Below are positions 9,289 to 18,365 of a stretch of 64,000 nt of DNA, one piece after another. Below the pieces are notes generated by a model. That model was not told the DNA's origin. It saw only the letters and a list, made by a program, of their open reading frames with translations, and ran no database searches. The position numbers and the translations under genes were made by a program. Origin of the DNA: Streptococcus parasanguinis (GTDB taxonomy: Bacteria > Bacillota > Bacilli > Lactobacillales > Streptococcaceae); NCBI RefSeq assembly GCF_031582885.1, contig NZ_CP133988.1, positions 999,501-1,063,500 of the forward strand. The letters run 5' to 3'. Every line of letters begins with the position of its first letter. Within the stretch, counting starts at the first letter, position 1.

Positions 9289-9430
9289 AATACGGTAGGT
9301 GAGGCTACCACAAGGATACGGATGACTACCGCAAAGCAGTGGAGACACTACTCGTTGGTCAACAGTCCTGATCGCAAAGGTCAAGACTAAGCTCATTTCA
9401 TTGCCTTGCGGAGCTAAAGCTTGGACGGTC
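9289..9430 (+). ncRNA. M-box magnesium riboswitch
   Basis: The leader contains the M-box landmarks in order: GGTAGGTGAGGCTACC, ACAAGGATACGG, TTGGTCAACAG and GAGCTAAAGCTTGG. The element folds compactly when Mg2+ is bound and favours termination. A strong terminator sits at 9475-9507 and the next large gene is a Mg2+ P-type ATPase, exactly the expected context. It occupies the patB-mgtA gap, which otherwise has only the leader ORF at 9541-9630. Confidence 0.88.
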
Positions 9431-9474
9431 AGTTTTTTGAGAGTTTTGATTGAAAAATAAATGACGAGTTTCAT

Positions 9475-9507
9475 GAGTCCTACCGATCGAGGGTAGGACT
9501 CTTTTTT
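9475..9507 (+). terminator. M-box expression-platform terminator
   Basis: GAGTCCTACC / GGGTAGGACTC arms around GATCGA, followed by six T. Readthrough would require low Mg2+. Confidence 0.85.
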
Positions 9508-9540
9508 ATGACTTACCAAGAAAAGAGAAAGGAGAGAGCT

Positions 9541-9630
9541 ATGATACAAATCGATGATCATCCCGAACCGCACCGAACCAGCCAATCGCTGATTTGTGTC
9601 GTAGGGACTCTAAAAGTGATTGGCTCCTGA
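9541..9630 (+). CDS. Candidate leader peptide of mgtA (29 aa)
   Basis: ATG at 9541 follows a strong AAAGGAGAG Shine-Dalgarno. The frame runs 29 codons to TGA at 9628-9630, 18 bases before the mgtA start. The early residues read IDDHPEPH: acidic residues alternating with prolines, the kind of sequence that destabilises translating ribosomes at low Mg2+ in the enterobacterial MgtL leader. Within and around it, 9580-9587 can pair with 9618-9625 (AGCCAATC/GATTGGCT) and 9546-9552 with 9591-9597 (ACAAATC/GATTTGT); these two pairings exclude each other. Translation and function are inferred. Confidence 0.5.
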   Translation: MIQIDDHPEPHRTSQSLICVVGTLKVIGS

Positions 9631-9648
9631 TTGAAAAAGGAGATACCA

Positions 9649-12309
9649 ATGCAAACAAATAAAGAAAGACTCATTGCTGCTCTTCAAGAACCACTTGAAA
9701 GCACCTTTGCCACCTACAAAACCAGTGCCCTTGGTTTAGTTGACGATCAAGTAGAAGAAAACCGCGATATTTATGGCGAAAATGTCATCACAAAAGGTCA
9801 AGAAGATTCTATGATCAAAAAGATCTATGAATCGATCATCAATCCTTTTACAGTGATTTTGTTGGTCATTGCGCTGGTTTCCTTCATCACTAATGTCTGG
9901 CTAGCAAAACCAGGTGAACAGGATCCAACGACCTCCATCATCATTGTGACCTTGGTCCTGATCTCTGGTGGTATCCGCTTCATTCAAGAATTGCGGAGCG
10001 ACAAAGCAGCTAGCAACTTATCACGTATGATTGTCAATACAGCGACCGTTCTGCGTGATGGAGCGGAACAAGAAATTCCGATCGATGAAATCGTCGTAGG
10101 AGATGTGATCAAACTAAGTGCCGGCGATATGATTCCAGCAGATGTGGTCTTGATTGATTCCCGTGACTTCTTTGTCCAACAATCTGGCCTCACAGGGGAA
10201 AGTGATGCTGTTGAAAAGGTTTGTCTCAGAAAAGCCGCCAGTCAAAATCTAGACAGTCTCTTGGAGAGTGAAAGCTTGGCCTTCATGGGAACCAATGTCA
10301 TTTCTGGACGGGCGACAGCCTTGGTCTTGGTCGTGGGGGATGAAACCATGATGGGCGCCATTGAGCAAACCATCAACACCTATGACGAACCAACCTCATT
10401 TGAGAGAGAAATGAATACCATCTCTTGGCTCTTGATTCGGCTCATGTTAGTGATGGTGCCCGTTGTCTTTGTGATCAATGGCCTAACAGATGGTGACTGG
10501 TTAGAAGCGGGTGTCTTTGCCCTCAGCGTTGGGGTTGGTTTGACTCCTGAAATGTTGCCGATGATTATTACAGCGAGTCTTGCTAAGGGCTCCATCATCA
10601 TGGCCAAGGAAAAAGTCGTTATCAAAAAACTCAATGCCATCCAAGACCTCGGCGCCATCGATATTTTGTGTACTGATAAGACAGGTACTTTGACCCAAGA
10701 TGAAATCGTTTTGGAGTATCCGCTTGATATTCATGGCGATTTGGATCTATCAGTCCTTCGCCGGGCTTACTTGAATTCCTATTTCCAAACCGGGCTAAAA
10801 AATTTGATGGACCGGGCGATTATCAATCGGACCCAGAAAGAAGCCAAGAAACATGAGATTGTTCGCGATCTGGATCAAACTTTCCATAAGATTGATGAAT
10901 TACCCTTTGATTTTGAACGTCGTCGCATGAGTGTCATTGTCAAAGACGAAGACGGTGTGGTCAGCATGGTGACCAAGGGTGCCTTGGAAGAAATGCTTTC
11001 TGTATCGACTTATGTTGAGTATAAGGGAGAGATTAAACGCCTGACAGATGAAGTCCGTCAAGAGGTCCTCGCTGAAGTTGCTCAATTAAATGAACAAGGT
11101 CTTCGTGTTTTGGGAGTCAGCTACAAAACCGACTTGGACGAAAATGACATCTTTAGTGTTGAAGATGAACGAGACATGATCCTAACCGGTTACCTTGCCT
11201 TTCTTGATCCACCAAAACCTTCTGCAGCTCCCGCTATCAAAGCTCTTGCAGAATATGGCGTAACCACCAAGATCTTAACTGGGGACAATGAAAAGGTAAC
11301 CCAAGCTGTCTGTGAAAAAGTAGGGCTAGATGTAGAGCGGATTCTTTTGGGAAGCGAAATCGATACGATGACTGACCAAGAGTTAGCACAAGTTGTGGAA
11401 ACAACAACGGTCTTTGCCAAATTATCACCAGATCAAAAAGCGCGGATCATCGTCTGCCTCAAGAACAATGGCCACAAGGTTGGTTACATGGGAGATGGGA
11501 TCAACGATGCTCCATCTATGAAGGTGTCAGATGTCGGGATCTCTGTGGACACCGCTGTGGATATTGCCAAGGAAACAGCAGATGTCATCCTTCTAGATAA
11601 GGACTTGATGGTCCTTGAAAAAGGTTTGGTTGAAGGCCGCAAGGTCTATGCCAATATGACCAAGTATATCAAGATGACGGTCTCTTCTAACTTCGGGAAT
11701 ATCTTTTCTCTTCTCTTTGCCAGCATCTTTTTGCCCTTCCTTCCAATGGCTCCTGTTCATTTGATTGTGCTCAATCTTATCTATGATCTTTCTTGTATCG
11801 CCCTTCCTTTTGACAATGTCGACAAGGAATTCCTCAAGAAACCTCGTATCTGGGAAGCAAACTCCATCATGCGCTTTATGGCCTGGATTGGTCCAATTTC
11901 ATCTGTATTTGATATTATTACCTACATGCTTCTTTATTTCCTTGTTGTCCCAATGATTTTAGGTCATGGCTACAACCATGGAGCAGCAGATGCAGCAGCC
12001 TTTATCATGGTGTTCCAAACTGGATGGTTTATTGAATCTATGTGGTCTCAAACCATGGTTATTCATATGTTGCGTTCACCAAAACTTCCATTTATCCAAA
12101 GTCGTCCAGCCTTCTCAGTCGTGGTGACGACTCTAGCAGCAGCCTTCTTTGTAACCTCCCTTCCATATAGTCCTTTGGCTTCTATCTTGAAGTTGAGCCA
12201 ACTAAATGGATTGTACTTTGTTCTATTGTTTGCGATTATCGTCCTCTATATGCTTAGTGTGACGGTTGTCAAACGTATCTATATTAAGAAGTACAAAGAA
12301 TGGTTGTAA
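9649..12309 (+). CDS. mgtA: Magnesium-importing P-type ATPase MgtA
   Basis: 886 aa P3-type ATPase that imports Mg2+. Motifs in order: LTGESD (actuator), CTDKTGTLT with the phosphorylated Asp, the nucleotide-binding KGALEE region, and GDGINDAPS at the hinge. About ten membrane segments, with six after the cytoplasmic catalytic part. An in-frame TTG at 9631 would give six extra residues, but AAAAAGGAG at 9634-9642 is placed for ATG 9649. Upstream M-box, terminator and leader ORF indicate layered control by Mg2+. Confidence 0.93.
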   Translation: MQTNKERLIAALQEPLESTFATYKTSALGLVDDQVEENRDIYGENVITKGQEDSMIKKIYESIINPFTVILLVIALVSFITNVWLAKPGEQDPTTSIIIVTLVLISGGIRFIQELRSDKAASNLSRMIVNTATVLRDGAEQEIPIDEIVVGDVIKLSAGDMIPADVVLIDSRDFFVQQSGLTGESDAVEKVCLRKAASQNLDSLLESESLAFMGTNVISGRATALVLVVGDETMMGAIEQTINTYDEPTSFEREMNTISWLLIRLMLVMVPVVFVINGLTDGDWLEAGVFALSVGVGLTPEMLPMIITASLAKGSIIMAKEKVVIKKLNAIQDLGAIDILCTDKTGTLTQDEIVLEYPLDIHGDLDLSVLRRAYLNSYFQTGLKNLMDRAIINRTQKEAKKHEIVRDLDQTFHKIDELPFDFERRRMSVIVKDEDGVVSMVTKGALEEMLSVSTYVEYKGEIKRLTDEVRQEVLAEVAQLNEQGLRVLGVSYKTDLDENDIFSVEDERDMILTGYLAFLDPPKPSAAPAIKALAEYGVTTKILTGDNEKVTQAVCEKVGLDVERILLGSEIDTMTDQELAQVVETTTVFAKLSPDQKARIIVCLKNNGHKVGYMGDGINDAPSMKVSDVGISVDTAVDIAKETADVILLDKDLMVLEKGLVEGRKVYANMTKYIKMTVSSNFGNIFSLLFASIFLPFLPMAPVHLIVLNLIYDLSCIALPFDNVDKEFLKKPRIWEANSIMRFMAWIGPISSVFDIITYMLLYFLVVPMILGHGYNHGAADAAAFIMVFQTGWFIESMWSQTMVIHMLRSPKLPFIQSRPAFSVVVTTLAAAFFVTSLPYSPLASILKLSQLNGLYFVLLFAIIVLYMLSVTVVKRIYIKKYKEWL

Positions 12310-12325
12310 TTGATTGATAGAAAGA

Positions 12326-12370
12326 GTGAGTCCGAACTTAAAAAATTAAGTGTAAGGGCTCTCTTTTTTT
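12326..12370 (+). terminator. mgtA terminator
   Basis: GAGTCC (12328-12333) pairs with GGGCTC (12356-12361), with inner ACTTA/TAAGT, then eight T. Confidence 0.7.
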
Positions 12371-12382
12371 TGTAAAATTTGG

Positions 12383-12388
12383 TATAAT
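12383..12388 (+). promoter_or_regulatory. upp -10 element
   Basis: TATAAT at 12383-12388 with a poor -35 in the T tract of the mgtA terminator. It leaves a leader of about 135 bases before upp, which holds a GGAAATGAAGATTTCC hairpin; no riboswitch family was recognised in it. Confidence 0.5.
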
Positions 12389-12528
12389 AAGAAGAATGTA
12401 AAGTTGGAAATGAAGATTTCCATGTGCTGTGAGTATCAAAGAGGGACTGAAAGAAAGAGTAGAGCTTGACTCCACTTTTATCATAGTTCTTTTTTGAAAA
12501 ATAACAGCTTAGAAAGAAGGATCTCAAA

Positions 12529-13158
12529 ATGGGAAAATTAGAAGTTATTACACATCCACTGATTCAACACAAATTGTCTATTCTCCGCCGCACGGATACC
12601 TCTACGAAGGCCTTTCGTGAATTGGTAGATGAAATTGCTATGTTGATGGGCTACGAAGTGTTGCGTGAATTGCCTCTTGAAGATGTTGAAATTGAAACTC
12701 CTATTACTAAAACCGTTCAAAAGCAAATCGCAGGGAAGAAATTGGCTATTGTCCCAATTCTTCGTGCAGGGATTGGGATGGTCGATGGTCTCTTGAGTTT
12801 GGTACCAGCTGCTAAGGTTGGCCATATCGGGATGTACCGTGATGAAGAAACCTTGAAACCAGTTGAATACTTGGTGAAATTGCCAGAAGATATTGATCAA
12901 CGTCGTATCTTTGTAGTAGACCCGATGCTTGCTACGGGTGGATCCGCTATTCTAGCGATTGATTCCTTGAAAAAACGTGGCGCTAGCCATATCAAATTTG
13001 TCTGCCTGGTATCGGCGCCAGAAGGGGTGAAAGCTCTTCAAGAAGCTCACCCAGATGTTGATATCTTTACAGCAGCCCTCGATGATCATTTGAATGAACA
13101 TGGCTACATTGTTCCTGGTCTTGGAGATGCGGGTGACCGTTTATTCGGTACCAAATAA
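12529..13158 (+). CDS. upp: Uracil phosphoribosyltransferase
   Basis: Salvages uracil to UMP using PRPP. 209 aa, the normal length. The PRPP-binding motif [11 protein letters not shown] is present, as is the C-terminal uracil-binding segment ([13 protein letters not shown]). Start at ATG behind GAAAGAAGGATC. Same order upp-clpP as in pneumococcus, but clpP has its own CtsR-controlled promoter, so the two need not be co-regulated. Cytoplasmic. Confidence 0.96.
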   Translation: MGKLEVITHPLIQHKLSILRRTDTSTKAFRELVDEIAMLMGYEVLRELPLEDVEIETPITKTVQKQIAGKKLAIVPILRAGIGMVDGLLSLVPAAKVGHIGMYRDEETLKPVEYLVKLPEDIDQRRIFVVDPMLATGGSAILAIDSLKKRGASHIKFVCLVSAPEGVKALQEAHPDVDIFTAALDDHLNEHGYIVPGLGDAGDRLFGTK

Positions 13159-13194
13159 GAAACCATTCATGATTCGTCCGAAAGGTGCTTAAGA

Positions 13195-13224
13195 TTTGAC
13201 CTTTTTTGACCATTGGTTTATAAT
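13195..13224 (+). promoter_or_regulatory. clpP promoter with CtsR operator
   Basis: TTTGACC-TTT-TTTGACC at 13195-13211 is the direct heptad repeat bound by CtsR (read as GGTCAAA on the other strand). The same bases give a -35 (TTGACC, 13196-13201), 17 bp upstream of TATAAT at 13219-13224, so bound CtsR would block RNA polymerase. The match is direct; control by heat and protein stress follows from the known regulon. Confidence 0.88.
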
Positions 13225-13286
13225 AGCACATATACTTTGAACCTCACGAATTGTGAAAATGAATGGATACTAAAGGAGAAGAATAG

Positions 13287-13877
13287 ATGATTCCAGTAGT
13301 TATTGAACAAACCAGTCGTGGAGAACGTTCTTACGATATTTATTCCCGTCTGTTGAAAGATCGAATTATCATGGTAACAGGACCAGTTGAGGACCAAATG
13401 GCTAACTCCATTATCGCTCAATTGCTCTTCTTGGATGCCCAAGATAATACAAAAGATATCTATATGTATATCAATACACCAGGTGGCTCTGTCTCGGCAG
13501 GTCTAGCCATTGTAGATACCATGAACTTTATCAAGTCAGATGTCCAAACCATTGTCATGGGGATGGCAGCTTCTATGGGAACAATTATCGCTTCAAGCGG
13601 CGCGAAGGGCAAACGCTTCATGTTGCCAAACGCCGAGTATATGATTCACCAACCAATGGGTGGTACTGGTGGTGGTACCCAACAAACCGATATGGCGATT
13701 GCAGCAGAACACTTGCTCAAAACACGGAATAACTTGGAAAAAATCCTTGCGGAAAATTCAGGTCAATCCATTGAAAAAGTGCATGCTGATGCTGAACGTG
13801 ACAATTGGATGAGCGCGCAAGAAACACTTGAATATGGCTTTATTGATGAAATCATGGCCAATAATAAATTGGACTAA
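13287..13877 (+). CDS. clpP: ATP-dependent Clp protease proteolytic subunit
   Basis: Serine peptidase that forms the tetradecameric barrel used by ClpC, ClpE and ClpX. 196 aa. Catalytic Ser96 in GMAASMG and His121 in MIHQPMGG are present. Start at ATG behind AAAGGAGAAG. The gene is monocistronic, with the CtsR operator upstream and repeat R copy 2 downstream as probable terminator. Confidence 0.97.
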   Translation: MIPVVIEQTSRGERSYDIYSRLLKDRIIMVTGPVEDQMANSIIAQLLFLDAQDNTKDIYMYINTPGGSVSAGLAIVDTMNFIKSDVQTIVMGMAASMGTIIASSGAKGKRFMLPNAEYMIHQPMGGTGGGTQQTDMAIAAEHLLKTRNNLEKILAENSGQSIEKVHADAERDNWMSAQETLEYGFIDEIMANNKLD

Positions 13878-13902
13878 ACCATCCTATGGGAAGGTCCGTC
13901 AA

Positions 13903-14077
13903 GAGGCTGGGACAAAAGTCCTAGCCTCTCAATTATTTTTGGATTGTCGAGCAAAACGCAGTGGTTGAGTGGGCTCTACTACGCTGATTTCATCAGCTTT
14001 TACAGCCCTACTCAACTGTGCGGAGGTGGGACGACGAAATCGAATTCTAACGAATTACCATTTTCTGTCCCACTCTC
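13903..14077 (+). repeat. 175-bp interspersed repeat R, copy 2
   Basis: Occupies most of the clpP-ylbG gap. Same 175-bp length, terminal GAGGCTGGGACA/TGTCCCACTCTC inverted repeats and three internal hairpins as the copy at 6701-6875. It differs from copies 1 and 3 by a few substitutions, for example ACCATTTTCTG near the right end. It probably ends clpP transcription. Confidence 0.85.
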
Positions 14078-14154
14078 TTTTTTGCTCTCATAAAAGAGTA
14101 GTTCTTTTTCTTGAAATTTGATATACTAGTAACAGAACGAGAAAGGGATTGACC

Positions 14155-14433
14155 ATGTTTGAGAAACAAGAAAGAACAGGCTTGATTGTCAAGTTGTATT
14201 ACAATCGAGACGGAAAAAAATTACAATCTGTCGGAGATGTCTTGTACCATTCTAAGAAATGCCGCTATGTCCAATTGTATGTGGATAGTGACAAGGCAGA
14301 CCAAGTCATGGAAGATTTAAAAAAAGAACGTTATGTTAAAAAGGTCTTGCCTTGCTATCTCAAAGATTTGGATACGGATTTTGTGGGTAGTTTAGAGCGA
14401 TTGGAGACCCCATCTGTGGTCACAGAAGGATAG
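14155..14433 (+). CDS. ylbG: YlbG/DUF2129 family protein
   Basis: 92 aa. Matches the YlbG family (DUF2129), small cytoplasmic proteins of Firmicutes with no firmly assigned biochemical role. The family signature region (YHSKKCRYVQLYVD...YVKKVLPCYLKDLDTDF) is intact. A TTG at 14149 is in frame, but ATG 14155 is preferred because AAAGGGA lies six bases upstream of it. Position between clpP and livJ matches pneumococcus. Confidence 0.85.
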   Translation: MFEKQERTGLIVKLYYNRDGKKLQSVGDVLYHSKKCRYVQLYVDSDKADQVMEDLKKERYVKKVLPCYLKDLDTDFVGSLERLETPSVVTEG

Positions 14434-14435
14434 AA

Positions 14436-14468
14436 AACGCAATCATTTGATGGATTGCGCTTTTTTTA
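14436..14468 (+). terminator. ylbG terminator
   Basis: CGCAATC / GATTGCG arms around ATTTGATG, then CTTTTTTT. It abuts the livJ promoter. Confidence 0.8.
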
Positions 14469-14497
14469 TTGACAATTGTCAGATAATTCGGTATATT
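14469..14497 (+). promoter_or_regulatory. livJ promoter with CodY-like box
   Basis: TTGACA (14469-14474), 17-bp spacer, TATATT (14492-14497). The spacer holds AATTGTCAGATAATT at 14474-14488, which matches the CodY box AATTTTCWGAAAATT at 13 of 15 positions. CodY is known to repress branched-chain amino acid transport in streptococci, so this is a likely operator. TGACAATTGTCA at 14470-14481 is also a perfect palindrome. Confidence 0.75.
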
Positions 14498-14541
14498 CTT
14501 AATGTATTTAATTTAAGATTCATTTAAGGAGATCATTACAA

Positions 14542-15699
14542 ATGAAGAAAAAATTTGCTCTTTCATTTTTAACCATTGCAAGTGTCGCTCTTCTTGCAGC
14601 TTGTGGTGAAGTTTCTACTTCAGGTTCAAACACAACTGGTAACGAAATCGGCAAAGAATTGAAGGTCGGTTTTAACTTTGAAAAAACTGGTGAAGTAGCA
14701 GCCTACGGTAGTGCCGAACAAAAAGGTGCTCAATTGGCTGTTGATGAAATCAACGCTAAGGGTGGAGCTGACGGTAAGAAGATCGTTGTCACAGACAAAG
14801 ATAACAAATCTGAAACAGCTGAAGCAGCTACAGTCACTACAAACCTTGTCACTCAATCAAAAGTGAACGCTCTTGTAGGACCTGCAACTTCAGGTGCCAC
14901 TGCAGCAGCGGTTGCCAATGCTGGTAAAGCAGGTGTACCATTGGTAACACCATCAGCTACTCAAGATGATTTGACAAAAGGTCAAGATTACCTTTTCCGT
15001 GCTACCTTCATCGATAGCTTCCAAGGACAAATCATTGCTAAATACACAACTGATAACTTGAAAGCGAAGAAAGTTGTTCTTTACTATGATAACTCATCTG
15101 ACTATGCGAAAGGGATTGCTGAAGCCTTCAAGAAATCTTACAAAGGTGAAATCGTAGCAACAGAAACCTTCCAATCTAAGGATACAGACTTCCAAGCTGC
15201 CCTTACAAAAATCAAAGATAAAGACTTCGATGCGATTGTTCTTCCAGGTTACTACACAGAAACTGGTAAGATCGTAAACCAAGCGCGTGGTATGGGAATC
15301 AAACAACCAATCATTGGTGGTGATGGATTTAGCGATGCTAAATTCGTTGAACAAGCAACACCTGCTGCAGCTACAGATATCTACTACGTAGCTGGATTCT
15401 CTACTGAAGGTGAAATGACTGATAAAGCCAAGAAATTCGTAGAAGCCTACAAAGCGAAATACAATGAAGAACCTTCAATGTTCGCAGCTTTGGCTTATGA
15501 TTCAGTTTACATGGTTGCAGAAGCATCTAAAGGTGCGAAGAACTCTGTCGAATTGAAAGACAACCTTGCGAAGTTGAAAGACTTGGAAGGTGTGACTGGT
15601 ACAATGTCAATCGACAAGAACCACAACCCGGTTAAATCAGCTCTTATGATTGGCTTGAAAGATGGTAAAGTCAAATCTGTTGAGTCTGTTAAACCATAA
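14542..15699 (+). CDS. livJ: Branched-chain amino acid ABC transporter substrate-binding lipoprotein
   Basis: 385 aa type I periplasmic-binding-protein fold specific for Leu/Ile/Val. Signal peptide with lipobox LLAACG, so Cys21 would be lipidated and the protein held on the outer face of the membrane. It heads livJHMGF; a stable hairpin at 15722-15751 separates it from livH and probably gives more binding protein than permease. Codon use is strongly biased to preferred codons, consistent with high expression. Confidence 0.93.
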   Translation: MKKKFALSFLTIASVALLAACGEVSTSGSNTTGNEIGKELKVGFNFEKTGEVAAYGSAEQKGAQLAVDEINAKGGADGKKIVVTDKDNKSETAEAATVTTNLVTQSKVNALVGPATSGATAAAVANAGKAGVPLVTPSATQDDLTKGQDYLFRATFIDSFQGQIIAKYTTDNLKAKKVVLYYDNSSDYAKGIAEAFKKSYKGEIVATETFQSKDTDFQAALTKIKDKDFDAIVLPGYYTETGKIVNQARGMGIKQPIIGGDGFSDAKFVEQATPAAATDIYYVAGFSTEGEMTDKAKKFVEAYKAKYNEEPSMFAALAYDSVYMVAEASKGAKNSVELKDNLAKLKDLEGVTGTMSIDKNHNPVKSALMIGLKDGKVKSVESVKP

Positions 15700-15721
15700 T
15701 TATCATTTGTTGTTTGTACAA

Positions 15722-15751
15722 GAGGCTGGGAGAATGAAAATTCCTGGCCTC
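15722..15751 (+). terminator. Intra-operon hairpin between livJ and livH
   Basis: GAGGCTGGGA pairs with TCCTGGCCTC (with G-T pairs) and is followed by GCTCTTTATT, a weak T tract. Placed as a partial terminator or processing stop. The arm sequence resembles the first hairpin of repeat R. Confidence 0.6.
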
Positions 15752-15780
15752 GCTCTTTATTGTTAGAAAGGATGGTTCAA

Positions 15781-16650
15781 ATGCTCCAGCAATTAGTGAA
15801 CGGTCTAATCTTGGGAAGTGTCTATGCACTCTTGGCCCTTGGTTATACCATGGTGTATGGAATTATCAAATTGATCAACTTTGCCCACGGGGATGTCTAC
15901 ATGGTAGGTGCCTTTATGGGATACTTCTTATTGAACTCATGGAAAGTGAACTTCTTTGTAGCCTTGCTTCTAGCTATGGTCGGGACAGCTATTTTAGGGG
16001 TTGTGATTGAATATCTGGCTTATCGTCCGCTTCGTCATTCGACTCGGATTGCTGCCTTGATCACAGCCATCGGGGTTTCCTTCTTACTCGAATATGGGAT
16101 GGTCTTCTTTGTAGGTGCCAATACCCGTTCCTTCCCGCAAGTCATTGAAACGGTTCGTTACAACGTCGGTCCTATTTCAATCTCCAACATTCAGTTGATG
16201 ATCTTGGGAGTGTCTATTTTCTTGATGATCGCTCTTCAATTCATTATTCAAAAGACAAAGATGGGGAAAGCCATGCGGGCTGTATCTGTGGATAGTGATG
16301 CCGCTCAATTGATGGGGATTAATGTCAATCGGACCATTAGCTTTACCTTTGCCTTGGGATCAGCCTTAGCGGGTGCTGGTGGTGTCTTGATTGGTTTGTA
16401 TTACAACTCGATCGAGCCTTTGATGGGGATGACACCAGGGATCAAAGCCTTTGTCGCAGCCGTTCTTGGAGGAATCGGAATCATTCCAGGTGCTGCCCTA
16501 GGTGGATTTGTTATCGGTTTGTTGGAAACCTTCGCTACAGCGATCGGTCTTTCAGACTTCCGTGATGCCATTGTGTATGCCATCTTGATTGTGATCTTGC
16601 TCATCCGTCCAGCAGGTATCCTCGGTAAAAATGTGAAAGAGAAGGTGTAA
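15781..16650 (+). CDS. livH: Branched-chain amino acid ABC transporter permease LivH
   Basis: 290 aa inner-membrane permease with about eight hydrophobic segments. The opening NGLILGSVYALLALGYTMVYG and INFAHGD are hallmarks of LivH. A TTG at 15760 is in frame, but AGAAAGGA at 15765-15772 positions ATG 15781. Pairs with LivM to form the channel for substrate delivered by LivJ. The livM start follows three bases after the stop. Confidence 0.92.
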   Translation: MLQQLVNGLILGSVYALLALGYTMVYGIIKLINFAHGDVYMVGAFMGYFLLNSWKVNFFVALLLAMVGTAILGVVIEYLAYRPLRHSTRIAALITAIGVSFLLEYGMVFFVGANTRSFPQVIETVRYNVGPISISNIQLMILGVSIFLMIALQFIIQKTKMGKAMRAVSVDSDAAQLMGINVNRTISFTFALGSALAGAGGVLIGLYYNSIEPLMGMTPGIKAFVAAVLGGIGIIPGAALGGFVIGLLETFATAIGLSDFRDAIVYAILIVILLIRPAGILGKNVKEKV

Positions 16651-16653
16651 GCC

Positions 16654-17601
16654 ATGAAACAAAATTTAAAAGTAAATTTAGTCTGGCTTGGTCTTTTGGT
16701 CGCAGGTTTTGCCTTGATCCAAGTCTTGGTTGCAGCGGGTGTGCTCAACCTCTTCTATATCCAAATTTTAGAACAAATCGGGATTAATATTATCCTTGCA
16801 GTTGGCTTGAACCTCATTGTTGGTTTCTCAGGTCAATTCTCACTCGGCCATGCCGGATTTATGGCGATTGGTGCTTACTCTGCAGCCATTCTTGGTTCCA
16901 AATCACCAACCTATGGGGCTTTCTTTGGCGCGATGGTTTTAGGTGCTTTGATTGCTGGTGTCGTTGCCTTGATCGTTGGGGTTCCAACCCTTCGTTTGAA
17001 AGGGGACTACCTCGCGATTGCGACACTTGGGGTTTCTGAAATCATCCGGATCTTGATCGTCAATGGGGGTACTCTAACAAATGGTGCTGCTGGGATCCTT
17101 GGTTTGCCAGCCTTTACAACTTGGCAATTGGTTTACCTCTTTGTTGTCATTACAACGATCTTTACGATTAACTTCTTACGCAGTCCAATTGGACGCTCTA
17201 CCCTTTCTGTTCGTGAAGACGAAATCGCAGCAGAATCTGTTGGGATCAATACGACCAAAGTCAAAGTCATTGCCTTTGTATTTGGTGCGATCACAGCGGC
17301 GATTGCGGGATCTCTCCAAGCCGGCTTTATCGGCTCGGTTGTTCCTAAGGATTACTCTTTCACCAATACCATTAATGTCTTGATCATTGTCGTGTTCGGT
17401 GGTTTGGGATCAATGTCAGGAACAGTTGTGGCAGCTATCGTCTTGGGTATCTTGAACATGGTGCTTCAAGACTTCTCAAGTGTCCGTATGATCATTTACT
17501 CATTGGCTTTGATTCTCGTGATGATCTTCCGTCCAGGTGGTCTTCTTGGAACATGGGAATTCAGCTTGAAAAAACTACTCTCAAAAAAGGAGGCTAACTA
17601 A
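16654..17601 (+). CDS. livM: Branched-chain amino acid ABC transporter permease LivM
   Basis: 315 aa permease partner of LivH, with multiple hydrophobic helices and the family segment GLNLIVGFSGQFSLGHAGFMAIGAY shortened to its core GQFSLGHAGF, which defines LivM. Ends at 17601, sharing one base with the livG start, so translation is coupled through the operon. Confidence 0.92.
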   Translation: MKQNLKVNLVWLGLLVAGFALIQVLVAAGVLNLFYIQILEQIGINIILAVGLNLIVGFSGQFSLGHAGFMAIGAYSAAILGSKSPTYGAFFGAMVLGALIAGVVALIVGVPTLRLKGDYLAIATLGVSEIIRILIVNGGTLTNGAAGILGLPAFTTWQLVYLFVVITTIFTINFLRSPIGRSTLSVREDEIAAESVGINTTKVKVIAFVFGAITAAIAGSLQAGFIGSVVPKDYSFTNTINVLIIVVFGGLGSMSGTVVAAIVLGILNMVLQDFSSVRMIIYSLALILVMIFRPGGLLGTWEFSLKKLLSKKEAN

Positions 17602-18365
17602 TGGCACTTCTTGAAGTAAAAAATTTAACAAAAAACTTTGGTGGTTTGACAGCCGTTGGGGATGTGACCATGGAACTCAATGAAGGGGAATTGGTTGGTT
17701 TGATCGGACCCAACGGTGCCGGTAAAACAACCCTCTTCAACCTCCTAACAGGGGTATATGAACCAAGTGAAGGGACCATTACCTTAGATGGTCAGCTACT
17801 TAATGGTAAAGCACCTTATAAAATCGCTGCAGGTGGTCTGGGACGGACTTTCCAAAATATTCGTCTCTTTAAAGATTTGAGCGTTTTGGACAATGTCTTG
17901 ATTGCCTTTGCTAATCACCACAAACCACATGTCTTTGCGAGTCTTTTCCGCTTGCCAAGCTATTACAAGAATGAAGAAGCTTTGAAAGCGAAAGCCCTTG
18001 AATTGTTAGCGATTTTTGGTTTGGAAAAAGAAGCAGATACCTTGGCCAAAAACTTAGCTTACGGACAACAACGTCACTTGGAGATCGTTCGTGCCCTTGC
18101 TACAGAGCCAAAAATCCTCTTCTTGGATGAACCTGCTGCAGGGATGAACCCTCAAGAAACAGCAGAATTGACCCAATTGATTCGTCGCATTCAAAAAGAA
18201 TTTAATATTACGATCATGCTGATTGAGCACGATATGAGCTTGGTTATGGAAGTAACGGAACGGATTTATGTATTGGAATACGGTCGCTTGATTGCCCATG
18301 GTACGCCAGATGAAATCAAGACCAACAAACGCGTAATCGAAGCCTATCTAGGAGGTGAAGCCTAA
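17601..18365 (+). CDS. livG: Branched-chain amino acid ABC transporter ATP-binding protein LivG
   Basis: 254 aa ATPase. Walker A GPNGAGKTT, signature LAYGQQRHLE (the Liv/urea type replaces LSGGQ), Walker B ILFLDEPAAG, and the switch His in LIEHD. One-base overlap with both neighbours (TAATG). It pairs with LivF to power LivHM. Confidence 0.94.
   Translation: MALLEVKNLTKNFGGLTAVGDVTMELNEGELVGLIGPNGAGKTTLFNLLTGVYEPSEGTITLDGQLLNGKAPYKIAAGGLGRTFQNIRLFKDLSVLDNVLIAFANHHKPHVFASLFRLPSYYKNEEALKAKALELLAIFGLEKEADTLAKNLAYGQQRHLEIVRALATEPKILFLDEPAAGMNPQETAELTQLIRRIQKEFNITIMLIEHDMSLVMEVTERIYVLEYGRLIAHGTPDEIKTNKRVIEAYLGGEA

Noticed and set aside
12410-12469. 19-codon ORF in the upp leader
   Set aside because: It has no ribosome binding site, and nothing in its sequence or position suggests attenuation.
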